DNA from: JARRRD01 sp046706685 | GTDB lineage: Bacteria; Nitrospirota; Thermodesulfovibrionia; Thermodesulfovibrionales; UBA6898 | DNA: 64,000 nucleotides | Assembly (NCBI GenBank): GCA_046706685.1 | Contig: JBJKPE010000230.1 | Location: forward strand, 4,559-68,558 | Reading direction: 5' to 3' | In this document: one piece after another, positions 8,766-16,922 of the stretch | How the letters are laid out: every line of letters begins with the position of its first letter | Position numbering within the stretch: position 1 is the first letter of the stretch | Notes under the pieces: generated by a model | Database searches by the model: none | The model's input: only the letters and a program-made list of their open reading frames with translations | Told to the model about the DNA's origin: nothing | Position numbers and translations under genes: made by a program

Positions 8766-10000
8766 GAATACACCTCTACTTCCGGAATGAACACCACAAA
8801 TTTACCGCCCCAGGAGCGTATGTGCGACATCTGCTCCATGACCTCTTCCCTGAGATTCCAGGGGAGAATGACCAGGTAATCCGGGCGCGTATCTTTAATC
8901 TTTTCCGGACTGTGGATGGGTATATGGACACCCGGCAGATAGTGGCCTTGTTTGTGAGGACTCCTGTCAACCGTATAATCGATCAGGTCGGAGCGAATAC
9001 CGCAGTAATTCAGCAGGGTATTGCCCTTCGCAGGGGCTCCGTATCCCGCTATGGATTTACCTTTTCGCTTTGCCTCTATCAGGAAGGCCAGGATTCTCCT
9101 CTTCGTCTCCTTTACCTTTTCAGAAAACAAAAGATAGTGCTCCATACGCTCAAATCCGGCCGCCTTTTCGCAGTTCCTCAGGTCTACGACGCGCCTGCCG
9201 ATCGTCTTTGTAGAATCTTCCGTGTGAGAGGCATAAATCCTGAGGGATCCGCCATGAGTCGGAAGCTCTTCGACGTCGAAGATGGTGAGTCCATGGGCCG
9301 CAAAAATGGTCTCGACCGTGATAAAGGAAAAATAGGAGAAATGCTCGTGATAGATCGTATCGAACTGGGTCTCATTCATGAGCCTCATCAGGTGTGGAAA
9401 CTCCATGGTTATGATGCCTTCCGGCTTCAGGATGATCTTCATCCCTCTTACGAAGTCGTTTATGTCGGGCACATGAGCGAGCACGTTGTTTCCGATCAGA
9501 AGGTCGGCGTTACGACCTGAAGCCGACAATTCCCGAGCAGTCTGTGTCCCGAAGAATTTTACCAGGGTAGGAATGCCGGCATTCTGTGCAGCCGTCGCCA
9601 CGTTGCCGGCGGGCTCGATGCCCAGAATCGGGATGCCCAGTTCCCTGAAATTGCGGAGGAGATAACCGTCGTTGCTGGCGATCTCGATGATGCTGCTTGC
9701 CGGACCAAAGCGGAACCGTTCGACCATCATGTGGGTGTAGTTGCGGGCATGATTGAGCCACGAATCCGAATATGATGAGAAATAGGCGTAGTCGCTGAAT
9801 ATGTCCTCCGCTGTCCGGCACAGCGGCAGCTGAACGAGGCGGCAGGCCGGACACACATAAACGTGGAGGGGATAGAAAGGCTCCATTTTATCGAGTTGTT
9901 CTGCCGTAAGATAGGAGTTTGCCAGGGGCGAAGAACCCAGATCGGCAAAAGTATGCTCCAGTGCCGCCCTGCAAAAGCGGCATTTATTTCCTGTGTTCAT
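8762..10000 (-). CDS. NDP-hexose C-methyltransferase (zinc-binding N terminus)
   Basis: 412 residues in the three-part layout of TylC3-type sugar C-methyltransferases. First is a zinc ribbon (CRFC near residue 8 and CPAC near residue 54). Then comes a SAM-binding core with IIEIASNDGYLLRNF and GIEPAGNVA. The C-terminal domain contains AGYGAPAKGNTLLNYCG. The His-rich YHEHFSYFS segment carries residues used for C-3 deprotonation in TylC3. Known members add a methyl to C3 of a 4-keto-deoxysugar, giving branched sugars. GGAGGGGAG precedes the start. It sits directly before the RfbC-like gene. Confidence 0.88.
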   Translation of the reverse strand: MNTGNKCRFCRAALEHTFADLGSSPLANSYLTAEQLDKMEPFYPLHVYVCPACRLVQLPLCRTAEDIFSDYAYFSSYSDSWLNHARNYTHMMVERFRFGPASSIIEIASNDGYLLRNFRELGIPILGIEPAGNVATAAQNAGIPTLVKFFGTQTARELSASGRNADLLIGNNVLAHVPDINDFVRGMKIILKPEGIITMEFPHLMRLMNETQFDTIYHEHFSYFSFITVETIFAAHGLTIFDVEELPTHGGSLRIYASHTEDSTKTIGRRVVDLRNCEKAAGFERMEHYLLFSEKVKETKRRILAFLIEAKRKGKSIAGYGAPAKGNTLLNYCGIRSDLIDYTVDRSPHKQGHYLPGVHIPIHSPEKIKDTRPDYLVILPWNLREEVMEQMSHIRSWGGKFVVFIPEVEVYS

Positions 10001-10036
10001 GATCTCCCCTCCAAATAGTCCGGTCGTCCGGTGATT

Positions 10037-11134
10037 TCAGGCCCGTATGCCGGCCGGCGTCTCCACCAATGACAGCCTGGCCGGCAGCTTGTCGGTCCAT
10101 TCCAGGTTTTCGGTAAGCAGATTGCTGTTTCTCAGATGGGTGAGTACCTTCAGCCTCATGAATCTGGAGTTGCGGAAATCTCCGTTGGCGAAACCCATGT
10201 CTTCCAGCCCGTCTCTCAACTCCTTTACAGTGGATGTCAGGTCGACTTCGGGCTGGTGATCGGGGGCCAGTTTCCTGAACAGGTCGAAACTGACCCTGTA
10301 GGACCGTTTGTCGGGCAGTGCGTCCTTGTTTATCGAGATGTCGACGTCCGGGATTATCCCGGCTACTGCTTCGGCCAGGTCTCTTACCTGGTAATTCCAC
10401 GAATCACTGCCCACGTTCACCGCAAGGAAAGCCCCTCCGACTGCCCGTTCCCTGAGTATGGCCCACTCAATGGCACGCGCCATATCCTTTACATTTATCA
10501 GAGGTCTCCAGGGCGAGCCGTCACTGAGGATAGTGATCTTACCCGAGGCGACGGCTGCGGCCACAAAATCATTCAGCACGAGATCCAGTCTCAGGCGTTC
10601 ACTCATTCCGCAGGCCGTCGAAAATCTGAGGCTTGTCACTGTGAAGTTACTGTCCGCAAGCTTTTCGAGACCCTGTTCGGTAAGGACTTTGGACTTTGAA
10701 TATGCGGTGAGAGGATTAAGCGGAGACCCTTCGGTCCTCCACCCGTCTTCTGCAAATCCGTACATGCTGCAACTTGAGGCATACACAAATGACTTCACGC
10801 CCGCCTCTCTGGCTTTTTCGGCCAGGCTGATACTCGCTCCAAAATTGATGTTATAGGTCACCTTCTCAAAGGTGTTGCCCATCGGGTCATTCGATATCGC
10901 CGCCAGATGCACCACTGCATCCACCTTCCTGAGCAGGTTCGCGTCAAACTTACGCACATCGCCAAAATGTTGAATGTCGAACCTGCATTCGGGAAATATC
11001 CGGGCGCCGGTCAGGCAATCGGCGAAATAACCGATATCAAGACCGATCAAGGTCAGTGGAGTGACGGTCTTGCGCAGGTGTATTGCCAGACAGGGGCCCA
11101 GGTATCCCATGTTGCCGGTAATCAATATTTTCAT
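10037..11134 (-). CDS. NAD-dependent epimerase/dehydratase (extended SDR)
   Basis: 365 residues. It starts with the NAD-binding motif ITGNMGYLGPCLA, then VVHLAAISNDP, and the YSKSKV active-site segment (Tyr, Lys). The substrate domain contains STACGMSERLRLDLVLNDFV, typical of sugar-nucleotide SDRs. AAAGGAGAAAACC precedes the ATG. It lies between the FAD oxidase and C-methyltransferase genes, so a 4,6-dehydratase, epimerase or 4-ketoreductase on the same branched sugar is likely; the exact step cannot be read from sequence. Confidence 0.87.
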   Translation of the reverse strand: MKILITGNMGYLGPCLAIHLRKTVTPLTLIGLDIGYFADCLTGARIFPECRFDIQHFGDVRKFDANLLRKVDAVVHLAAISNDPMGNTFEKVTYNINFGASISLAEKAREAGVKSFVYASSCSMYGFAEDGWRTEGSPLNPLTAYSKSKVLTEQGLEKLADSNFTVTSLRFSTACGMSERLRLDLVLNDFVAAAVASGKITILSDGSPWRPLINVKDMARAIEWAILRERAVGGAFLAVNVGSDSWNYQVRDLAEAVAGIIPDVDISINKDALPDKRSYRVSFDLFRKLAPDHQPEVDLTSTVKELRDGLEDMGFANGDFRNSRFMRLKVLTHLRNSNLLTENLEWTDKLPARLSLVETPAGIRA

Positions 11135-11191
11135 GGTTTTCTCCTTTGTGACAGAAGCGTCATGATGGTAATCTGTATGAAAGTCGTATGC

Positions 11192-12298
11192 TTAATTCAG
11201 AATGCTGCCTGCCAGAAGTTTCTTTACATATCTGGCAATAGCCGGCGCAGCGGTGAGCCCCGGTGATTCTATCCCGACAAGGTTGATGAAGCCCGGCAAA
11301 TCTTCACTGATGATAAAGTCCCGGAAGCCGTCCCCCGGCCCCTGAAGTTTCGGTCTGATACCGGACATATCCGGTACAATGTCTTCCCTTCTGATGAAGG
11401 GAAGAAACCTTACGGCAGATTCATAGAATTGCCCGCTTTTCGACGCCTGCACACGATAGTCTTCAGTCCTGTCTATGTACGCGGCGTCAGGTCCGAGTTT
11501 CATGCGGCCATTCAGGTCAAGCGTAAGATGAACACCCAGCCCGGCGTAATCTTTCTCCGGGACCGGGTAAATCAGCCGGTTGACCATCCCCTTTTTTACG
11601 TTGCCAATGCTGAAGTAATCGCCTTTGCTGTAATGAAGCGTGTATTCTCTCCCGATCATCCCGGCAATGGTATCGGAATGCAGCCCCGCAGCATTCACCA
11701 CCTTTTCCGACGTAAATTCGAAATATTCCCCGGCGCTGTTTCGCGTACAGATCCTGTATCCTTCAGAGGCTTTTTCTATTCCAGACACCTGAGTAGAGTA
11801 GACTACTTCGGTCCCCCTCGTTCTGGCAGAATGAAGATAATAGTCCATAAGCGAATGAACATCGAGAATCCCGGTATCAGGGGAACAGAGGGCGCCGACA
11901 GCATTTATGTTGGGTTCTATCCTTTTAATCCCGGCCGCATCCAGTAAAGAGACAGAGTAAACGCCGTTCCTTATCGCGTTCTCCATAAGCCGCTCAATCT
12001 CATCCATCTCCTGGTCGGTCATTGCAATAATTAGTTTGCCAAGCCTTTTATGGGGGATCTTGTTCTTAGCGCAGGTCTCATATAGCAATTCCCGGCCCTC
12101 AATGCATAACGTTGCCTTTAATGATCCGGCCGGATAGTATATGCCCGCATGGACCACTTCGCTGTTCCTGGAGCTGATGCCCATGCCGTGAGATTCGTTC
12201 TTCTCCAGGATGTAGATTTCTTTCCCGCCGTCCGCCACTTCCGAGGCGACGGCCAGACCGATTATTCCTGCGCCTATTATCGTAATGTCAGCGTCCAT
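11192..12298 (-). CDS. FAD-dependent oxidoreductase, LhgO-like
   Basis: 368 residues from the ATG at 12298; the frame is open upstream but would overlap rfbF by over 150 bases. The N terminus is the FAD dinucleotide fold ITIIGAGIIGLAVASEVA. The body matches L-2-hydroxyglutarate oxidase/YgaF proteins: SSRNSEVVHAGIYYP, HYSKGDYFSI, LGVHLTLDLNG and GIRPKL. Known LhgO oxidises L-2-hydroxyglutarate at the membrane. Finding it embedded between rfbF and sugar-modifying genes suggests it oxidises a hydroxy acid or sugar made here, but this is inference. Gap to rfbF is 5 bases, so it is co-transcribed. Confidence 0.85.
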   Translation of the reverse strand: MDADITIIGAGIIGLAVASEVADGGKEIYILEKNESHGMGISSRNSEVVHAGIYYPAGSLKATLCIEGRELLYETCAKNKIPHKRLGKLIIAMTDQEMDEIERLMENAIRNGVYSVSLLDAAGIKRIEPNINAVGALCSPDTGILDVHSLMDYYLHSARTRGTEVVYSTQVSGIEKASEGYRICTRNSAGEYFEFTSEKVVNAAGLHSDTIAGMIGREYTLHYSKGDYFSIGNVKKGMVNRLIYPVPEKDYAGLGVHLTLDLNGRMKLGPDAAYIDRTEDYRVQASKSGQFYESAVRFLPFIRREDIVPDMSGIRPKLQGPGDGFRDFIISEDLPGFINLVGIESPGLTAAPAIARYVKKLLAGSILN

Positions 12299-12303
12299 GT
12301 TCT

Positions 12304-13074
12304 CTACCAGACCTTCCAGGGCGCCTTCATCGAGTTCCATAATTCTTCCAGGAAGTTCTTTTCCTTCAAGGTGTCCATGCATGACCAAAAACCGTAGTGC
12401 CTGTAGCCGATCAACTGCCCGTCGCGGGCCAGACGCTCCACAGGGCTTCGCTCCCAAACAGTGTCGTCATCGTCGATATAATCAATTACTTTCGGGCTCA
12501 GTACAAAATAACCTCCGTTGATCCAGCCTTCGGCTGACTCGGGCTTTTCATAAAACTTGGTGATCTGGTTCCCATTAAATGCGATCCTTCCAAAGCGGGC
12601 CGGGGAGCGAACTGTGGTAATAGTGGCAAGTTTGCCGTGAGATTTGTGGTATTCAAGCAGTGCATTGATATCAACATCCGCCACCCCGTCGCCATATGTG
12701 AACATAAATACCTCTTCTGCTTCAAGCCATTTTTTCAGTCGCTTGAGGCGTCCGCCGGTTTGCGTACCCACACCCGTATCCACAACGTGGATTTTCCAGT
12801 TGGGCTGCTTCCCGTCATGGATAATGGTTTGTCCCGTAGACAGGTCGACCGTGATGTCATTATTGATCGCATAAAAATTGAGGAAGTACTCCTTGATTAC
12901 TTCTGCCTTGTACCCGGCGGCGATAATGAATTCGGTTACACCGTGAGCGGCATAGCAGTTCATGATATGCCACAGAATGGGTTTCCCCCCGATTTCTATC
13001 ATGGGCTTAGGCCGCCATATCGTTTCCTCCGCCAATCTTGTGCCAAAACCGCCTGCCAGAATAACCGCTTTCAT
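12304..13074 (-). CDS. rfbF: Glucose-1-phosphate cytidylyltransferase
   Basis: 256 residues. The N terminus is AGGFGTRLAEETIWRPKP, the nucleotidyltransferase signature with the RfbF-specific EE-x5-KP arrangement, followed by HIMNCYAAHG and YGDGVADVDI (metal Asp). It makes CDP-glucose from CTP and glucose-1-phosphate, the first committed step to CDP-linked 3,6-dideoxy and branched sugars. The usual next gene, CDP-glucose 4,6-dehydratase rfbG, is not present under that name; the SDR at 10037-11134 could take the place. It is the first gene of the minus-strand run, behind a possible sigma-54 promoter. Confidence 0.95.
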   Translation of the reverse strand: MKAVILAGGFGTRLAEETIWRPKPMIEIGGKPILWHIMNCYAAHGVTEFIIAAGYKAEVIKEYFLNFYAINNDITVDLSTGQTIIHDGKQPNWKIHVVDTGVGTQTGGRLKRLKKWLEAEEVFMFTYGDGVADVDINALLEYHKSHGKLATITTVRSPARFGRIAFNGNQITKFYEKPESAEGWINGGYFVLSPKVIDYIDDDDTVWERSPVERLARDGQLIGYRHYGFWSCMDTLKEKNFLEELWNSMKAPWKVW

Positions 13075-13136
13075 ATGGATACTCCTTTTCTTTTGGAGAC
13101 AATACGAAGGTTTTCCCGATCAGGAACACTGCTCCG

Positions 13137-13168
13137 CCTGCTTAGTTACATCCGTCGTAACAAGCAGG
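13137..13168. repeat. Imperfect palindrome in the rfbF leader
   Basis: Arms 13137-13149 and 13157-13168 pair over 12 positions with one bulged base, leaving a 7-base loop. It lies 63 bases before rfbF and about 10 bases after the predicted transcription start. No T-run follows on the minus strand, so it is not a simple terminator; an operator or mRNA structure is possible. Confidence 0.4.
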
Positions 13169-13188
13169 TAGATCACAGCCAGTCTGTT

Positions 13189-13203
13189 GCAAATAATATG
13201 CCG
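13189..13203 (-). promoter_or_regulatory. Possible sigma-54 promoter of the rfbF operon
   Basis: On the minus strand the bases read CGGCATATTATTTGC. The GG and GC dinucleotides are 10 bases apart, the exact sigma-54 spacing, and the -12 part TTTGC fits. The first -24 base is C instead of T. A start near 13177 would leave a leader of about 100 bases with the palindrome above. Two sigma-54 activator genes lie just upstream on the same strand. Confidence 0.42.
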
Positions 13204-13342
13204 CATGTAACAGCTGTACAAAGGAAAGGGGTTTAACGGTAACCAGCGGGATTTACGGGCTAATACTGTATCCTGAAGCTACATCAAGCGCTAATTTTTC
13301 TGTTTCTTATAGATACAGTCATAAGAGGGAAGGTCTTCAAAT

Positions 13343-14698
13343 TTAAGCCCTGCGAAATTGGTCCGCCTCCCGCAGGCGCTTATAAAAGGCTTTTCGCGAT
13401 ATGCCCAGCATTCTTGCCGTTCTCGATTTGTTGCCGTTACACTTGGTGAGCGTCTCCCTGATTGCCTGCATTTCCAACTCTTTCAATGTCCTCATGTGCG
13501 CCCCGTTAGGATTCCGATTCTTCGGAGCCAGAAATTCTGCGGGCAGCTCACGCAGTGTGATCCTGTTCCCCCGTGCGAGGACGGCCGCACGCTCGACGAC
13601 ATTTCTCAACTGCCTGACGTTTCCGGGCCAGTCATGATATTGGAACGCCGCCAGCACCTCACTTGACAGCCTGATTCTTCTTTTCTGTCTCATACACAGT
13701 TCATCGACAAATGCCGCTGCGAGGAGAGGTATATCATCCTTCCTCTCCCTGAGAGGCGGCACTTTAATCTCTACCTCATTTATCAAGCGGTAAAGTTCCC
13801 CGCTGAAACTGTCCCTTCTCACTCCCTCCCTTATATCGCCGATAGTGGTTGATATAAGACGAAAACGGACGTCGAACTTCTCGTCGTGGCCGATTCCCGA
13901 CATATGGCCGTCGCGCATAAGCTGGAGAAGCCGGGCCTGCGTGAGCGGCCCGAGTTGGTCAATCTCATCCAGGAAAATAACGCCGTTTCCGGCCTCCCCA
14001 ATCTTGCCCCGTCTCCGATTAGAGTCGCCGGTGAACGCCCTCTTTTCGCACCCGAATAGTTCGGCTTCCATAAACTCCCCCGGTATGGCGGCACAATTTA
14101 TCGCGATGAAGGGCGCATTCTTTCTCGTGCTGCGGTAATGCAACATTCTCGCGATAAGTTCCTTCCCGGTCCCGGTCTCGCCGGAAATGAGTACACTGCT
14201 CGTCGATTCTTTGACCGCTCCTATGACCTCAAGAATTTTCTGCATTGCCGGAGCGTTGCCGACAATACGATACTCCGGCATTACTTCAGACAGTCTGTCC
14301 TTCAGAAGTTCGATCTCCCTTTTCAGCTTGCGCTGTTCCACAGCCCGTGCCAGTATGCCCTTCAGCTGCGGATAGTCCGGTGGATTGACAAAATAATAGA
14401 AGGCTCCGCGTGTCATGGCCGCAGCGGCGAGCTCGATGGTTTCGCAGGCCGTCAGAAAGATGACGGGAATACCCGGACTAGCCGCTGTGAGGTATTCCAA
14501 CAATCTCATGCCGTCGCCATTGGAAAATCCCAGGCTCGTGAGGACTGCGTCAATATCGTCGCTGTCGACGGTCGCGCTGGCATGCTCAACGGTTCCCGAT
14601 GGAACGATATCATACCCGTCACCCGAGAGAACCGCCGACAGGTCTCTGAAAGAATCAGGCTGATCATCGACGACAAGTATTCTGCCTTTGCTGATCAT
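13343..14698 (-). CDS. Degenerate NtrC-type sigma-54 regulator (acceptor Asp lost)
   Basis: 451 residues from the ATG at 14698. Order: receiver (1-120), AAA+ (about 140-370), Fis-type helix-turn-helix at the C terminus (NGNKSRTARMLGISRKAFYKRL). The receiver keeps the acidic pair (VVDDQ), but the phospho-acceptor is Ser55 (VLTSLGFSNGDG) and the conserved Lys is Asn (YFVNPPDY). In the AAA+ domain, Walker A (GETGTGKE) and Walker B (VIFLDEID) are intact, while the GAFTGA loop that contacts sigma-54 reads RAFTGD. The paralogue at 19247-20641 keeps all four features. So this protein is unlikely to be phosphorylated normally and may be a repressor, a constitutive DNA-binding protein, or a partner of the paralogue. 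The gene is 166 bases after the sugar transferase. Confidence 0.88.
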   Translation of the reverse strand: MISKGRILVVDDQPDSFRDLSAVLSGDGYDIVPSGTVEHASATVDSDDIDAVLTSLGFSNGDGMRLLEYLTAASPGIPVIFLTACETIELAAAAMTRGAFYYFVNPPDYPQLKGILARAVEQRKLKREIELLKDRLSEVMPEYRIVGNAPAMQKILEVIGAVKESTSSVLISGETGTGKELIARMLHYRSTRKNAPFIAINCAAIPGEFMEAELFGCEKRAFTGDSNRRRGKIGEAGNGVIFLDEIDQLGPLTQARLLQLMRDGHMSGIGHDEKFDVRFRLISTTIGDIREGVRRDSFSGELYRLINEVEIKVPPLRERKDDIPLLAAAFVDELCMRQKRRIRLSSEVLAAFQYHDWPGNVRQLRNVVERAAVLARGNRITLRELPAEFLAPKNRNPNGAHMRTLKELEMQAIRETLTKCNGNKSRTARMLGISRKAFYKRLREADQFRRA

Positions 14699-14864
14699 GC
14701 TCACGATCTGCTCAGTACGCCCCGCCACGGCTTCCGCCGTCCGGACTCCAACCCCCTTCTCCGTCATGCGCCACAGGGCCGGCCTCGACCAGACGCCGTC
14801 CGAGTTCCCCCCACCGAGACGTTGCTGTGGAGGATATCCGTAAATGCCGCGCGGCAAGAGTCAG

Positions 14865-16265
14865 TCATCGGGCACCCTTGCCCAGAATCACGATTTTTAT
14901 CGTTTTAAGAAGAATCATAAAATCGAACAGAATGGATAGGTTCTCGACATAGAAAAGATCATAACGTAACTTTTCCGCCGCATCTTCGACGGAGGCCCCA
15001 TATGGAAAGCTGACTTGAGCCCATCCCGTAATACCCGGCCGAACTGAATGACGTAAGGCATAATATGGAATTTTCTGCTCAAGTTCCTTTACGAATTGGG
15101 GCCTCTCCGGCCTGGGCCCAACGAGGCTTATGTCGCCTCTCAGAACGTTCCACAACTGCGGCAGTTCATCTATCCTCAATTTTCGCATATACTTCCCGAC
15201 CCGGGTGACACGATCATCCTCTTGCTTGGCCCATACCGGCCCTGAATTTTTTTCTGCGTCACTTCTCATGGACCTGAATTTGTATATGATAAAGGGCCTT
15301 CCGTTTCCCCCCACCCGTTCCTGTCTGAAAAAAACGGGGCCAGGAGAATCTGCCTTTGTGAGAATAGCCACCAAAAGGAAAAGGGGCGACAGGACAATCA
15401 GGGCTATCAGAGACAGGACGGTCTCCACAGTTCTCTTGACAATGAGAGTGAATTTTGACTTTCTAAATCCGTCGGAAAAAATCAGGTGACTCGGACTTAG
15501 ACTTTCAATCATCAACTTACCGGTGAGCTTTTTCAAAAAAGTGGTATGATCTTCAATCGTTACGCCCTTCATTTTACAGTTCAAAAGATCATTGACGGGG
15601 AAACCGTTTCTTTTGTCGTCAAGGGCCACCACAAGAATAACGGGGCGTTCCCGTTCGACTATCTGGCAGAGTTGATCGTATGCTCCTATTATTCCGGGAT
15701 TCAGGATGCGCTCCCCGATCCTTGAAGGGTCTTTGTCGATAAAGCCGAGCACTTCAAGAGTCGAACCTTTCCTGTCAAGAATTGCCTGGGCAGTTTGCTT
15801 CGCAACCGTGCCGCTCCCCACTATGAGGACCTTTTGCTGCCATTTTTTTCGCTGCATTGTCTGAAAGATCAGGTAGTACCAGGCAAAGACAAAGCACACG
15901 GTAAGAGTCAACCCTATGAACACTATACCCCGGCCGATTATCAGCTGCGGAAGCAGATAGTACATCAGCGATAACAGCAAGCAGGAAATTCCGAAGGCCC
16001 GCAGGAGGCTCTGCCCAAGCCGCCACGGACATTCTGCTACCTTACTGTCATAGAAGTCAGCATAGTGAAGGCTTACCTGAAACACGCCAAGCACCACCAA
16101 AGCTTTGGCAAAAAAGATCCGCCAGTCGCTCATTAAATGGGCCGTACCTCCAGAGCGTACCACTACTGCCAGAAGGACGGCGGAGACCACCAGGACACAA
16201 TTGCCCGTTGTGTAAACTGCGATTCTCATCGAATAATATCTTTTTAGGAAGCCGACAGCGTTCAT
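14865..16265 (-). CDS. Polyprenyl-phosphate sugar phosphotransferase (EpsB/PEP-CTERM type)
   Basis: 466 residues. The first 130 residues contain about four membrane segments, followed by a Rossmann-like domain (VLIVGSGTVAKQTAQAI). A further membrane helix leads into the bacterial sugar transferase domain (about 280-466), with FRQERVGGNGRPF, IYKFRSM, KLRIDELPQLWNVLRGDIS and VGPRPERP. It moves a sugar-1-phosphate onto undecaprenyl phosphate and starts the repeat unit of an exopolysaccharide. Architecture and sequence match the family often associated with PEP-CTERM/exosortase loci, though no exosortase is in this window. It lies at the end of the run begun by the RfaH-like gene. Confidence 0.93.
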   Translation of the reverse strand: MNAVGFLKRYYSMRIAVYTTGNCVLVVSAVLLAVVVRSGGTAHLMSDWRIFFAKALVVLGVFQVSLHYADFYDSKVAECPWRLGQSLLRAFGISCLLLSLMYYLLPQLIIGRGIVFIGLTLTVCFVFAWYYLIFQTMQRKKWQQKVLIVGSGTVAKQTAQAILDRKGSTLEVLGFIDKDPSRIGERILNPGIIGAYDQLCQIVERERPVILVVALDDKRNGFPVNDLLNCKMKGVTIEDHTTFLKKLTGKLMIESLSPSHLIFSDGFRKSKFTLIVKRTVETVLSLIALIVLSPLFLLVAILTKADSPGPVFFRQERVGGNGRPFIIYKFRSMRSDAEKNSGPVWAKQEDDRVTRVGKYMRKLRIDELPQLWNVLRGDISLVGPRPERPQFVKELEQKIPYYALRHSVRPGITGWAQVSFPYGASVEDAAEKLRYDLFYVENLSILFDFMILLKTIKIVILGKGAR

Positions 16266-16283
16266 AGCATATAATTGAGCGGT

Positions 16284-16484
16284 TTATTTATGATCAAATT
16301 TCTTTCCAAGAAGATATACCGTAATACCTATACCAAGGCTTGCCAACAATAGACCAGTTGATTCTGTCGACTTATGGATATTATCGAATATTGAGGTTCT
16401 GGAAATGACCATTCTCCAGATGAACATCGGAGTCAACAATAATACGGAGATGAATATTAGCTTAGAGAAGATCTTCATTGTCAT
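16284..16484 (-). CDS. Small two-helix membrane protein, unknown function
   Basis: 66 residues: a hydrophobic stretch near residues 7-27 and a second near 43-58 (STGLLLASLGIGITVYLLG), ending in a charged tail. I do not recognise a family. No clear ribosome site precedes the start (ATGACAATG gives two start choices). It is 18 bases before the sugar transferase gene on the same strand, so it could be a small partner of it. Confidence 0.5.
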   Translation of the reverse strand: MTMKIFSKLIFISVLLLTPMFIWRMVISRTSIFDNIHKSTESTGLLLASLGIGITVYLLGKKFDHK

Positions 16485-16657
16485 CGGCGATCTTTTTCGC
16501 CGCCGTTAACCGTCTGGCAATATATTTGTTTTCTCATCAGATTAGATCCCCCTTTTAGCGAGTAGCCCAGCCACGAGCGCTATTAACAGACCGTCAGCCA
16601 TCTCAATGGCCGGCCCGCATAACGAACGGGAATGACCGTCTTTGTCCGCCTGGGAAA

Positions 16658-16882
16658 CTAATGGTTAAAAAGGTTTGCGAAAAAGCGGCCCAACTGGTCA
16701 AAGAATCCATCGTGATTCTTTCCCAAACCATTATCCGAACTCCTTCCGTAGCTATCGGCCCACGCACTGGCGGACCCGAACTTGAGAACCATGACCAGGG
16801 GGATCGCATAACCCGTTGTCCTGCAGGTTTTTTTCAGAAATTCACGTCTCGACGACACCTGACTGCTTTTGTCTTCGCTCAT
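16658..16882 (-). CDS. Small Tat-signal peptide, candidate kinase substrate
   Basis: 74 residues from the ATG at 16882, which has AGGAGGT upstream; the longer frame to 16957 lacks support. The N-terminal region has SSRREFLKK, a close match to the twin-arginine consensus, then a hydrophobic stretch and ASAWA, a signal-peptidase site. Cleavage would leave about 32 residues: DSYGRSSDNGLGKNHDG and then an amphipathic FFDQLGRFFANLF. The gene follows the HprK-like kinase gene by 40 bases, with PqqD before that. The mature part is rich in Ser, Asp and Gly, so phosphorylation or other modification is possible (inference). No homologue is known to me. Confidence 0.7.
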   Translation of the reverse strand: MSEDKSSQVSSRREFLKKTCRTTGYAIPLVMVLKFGSASAWADSYGRSSDNGLGKNHDGFFDQLGRFFANLFNH

Positions 16883-16922
16883 GGCTACACCTCCTGCTAC
16901 TGCTGTTGATACGCCACTCCAG

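Noticed and set aside
12299..12457. N-terminal extension of the LhgO-like frame
   Set aside because: It overlaps rfbF completely in another frame and the FAD motif begins right after the ATG at 12298.
14699..14857. 53-residue extension of the degenerate NtrC-like protein
   Set aside because: It is not part of the receiver fold, and the ATG at 14698 matches the start of the paralogue.
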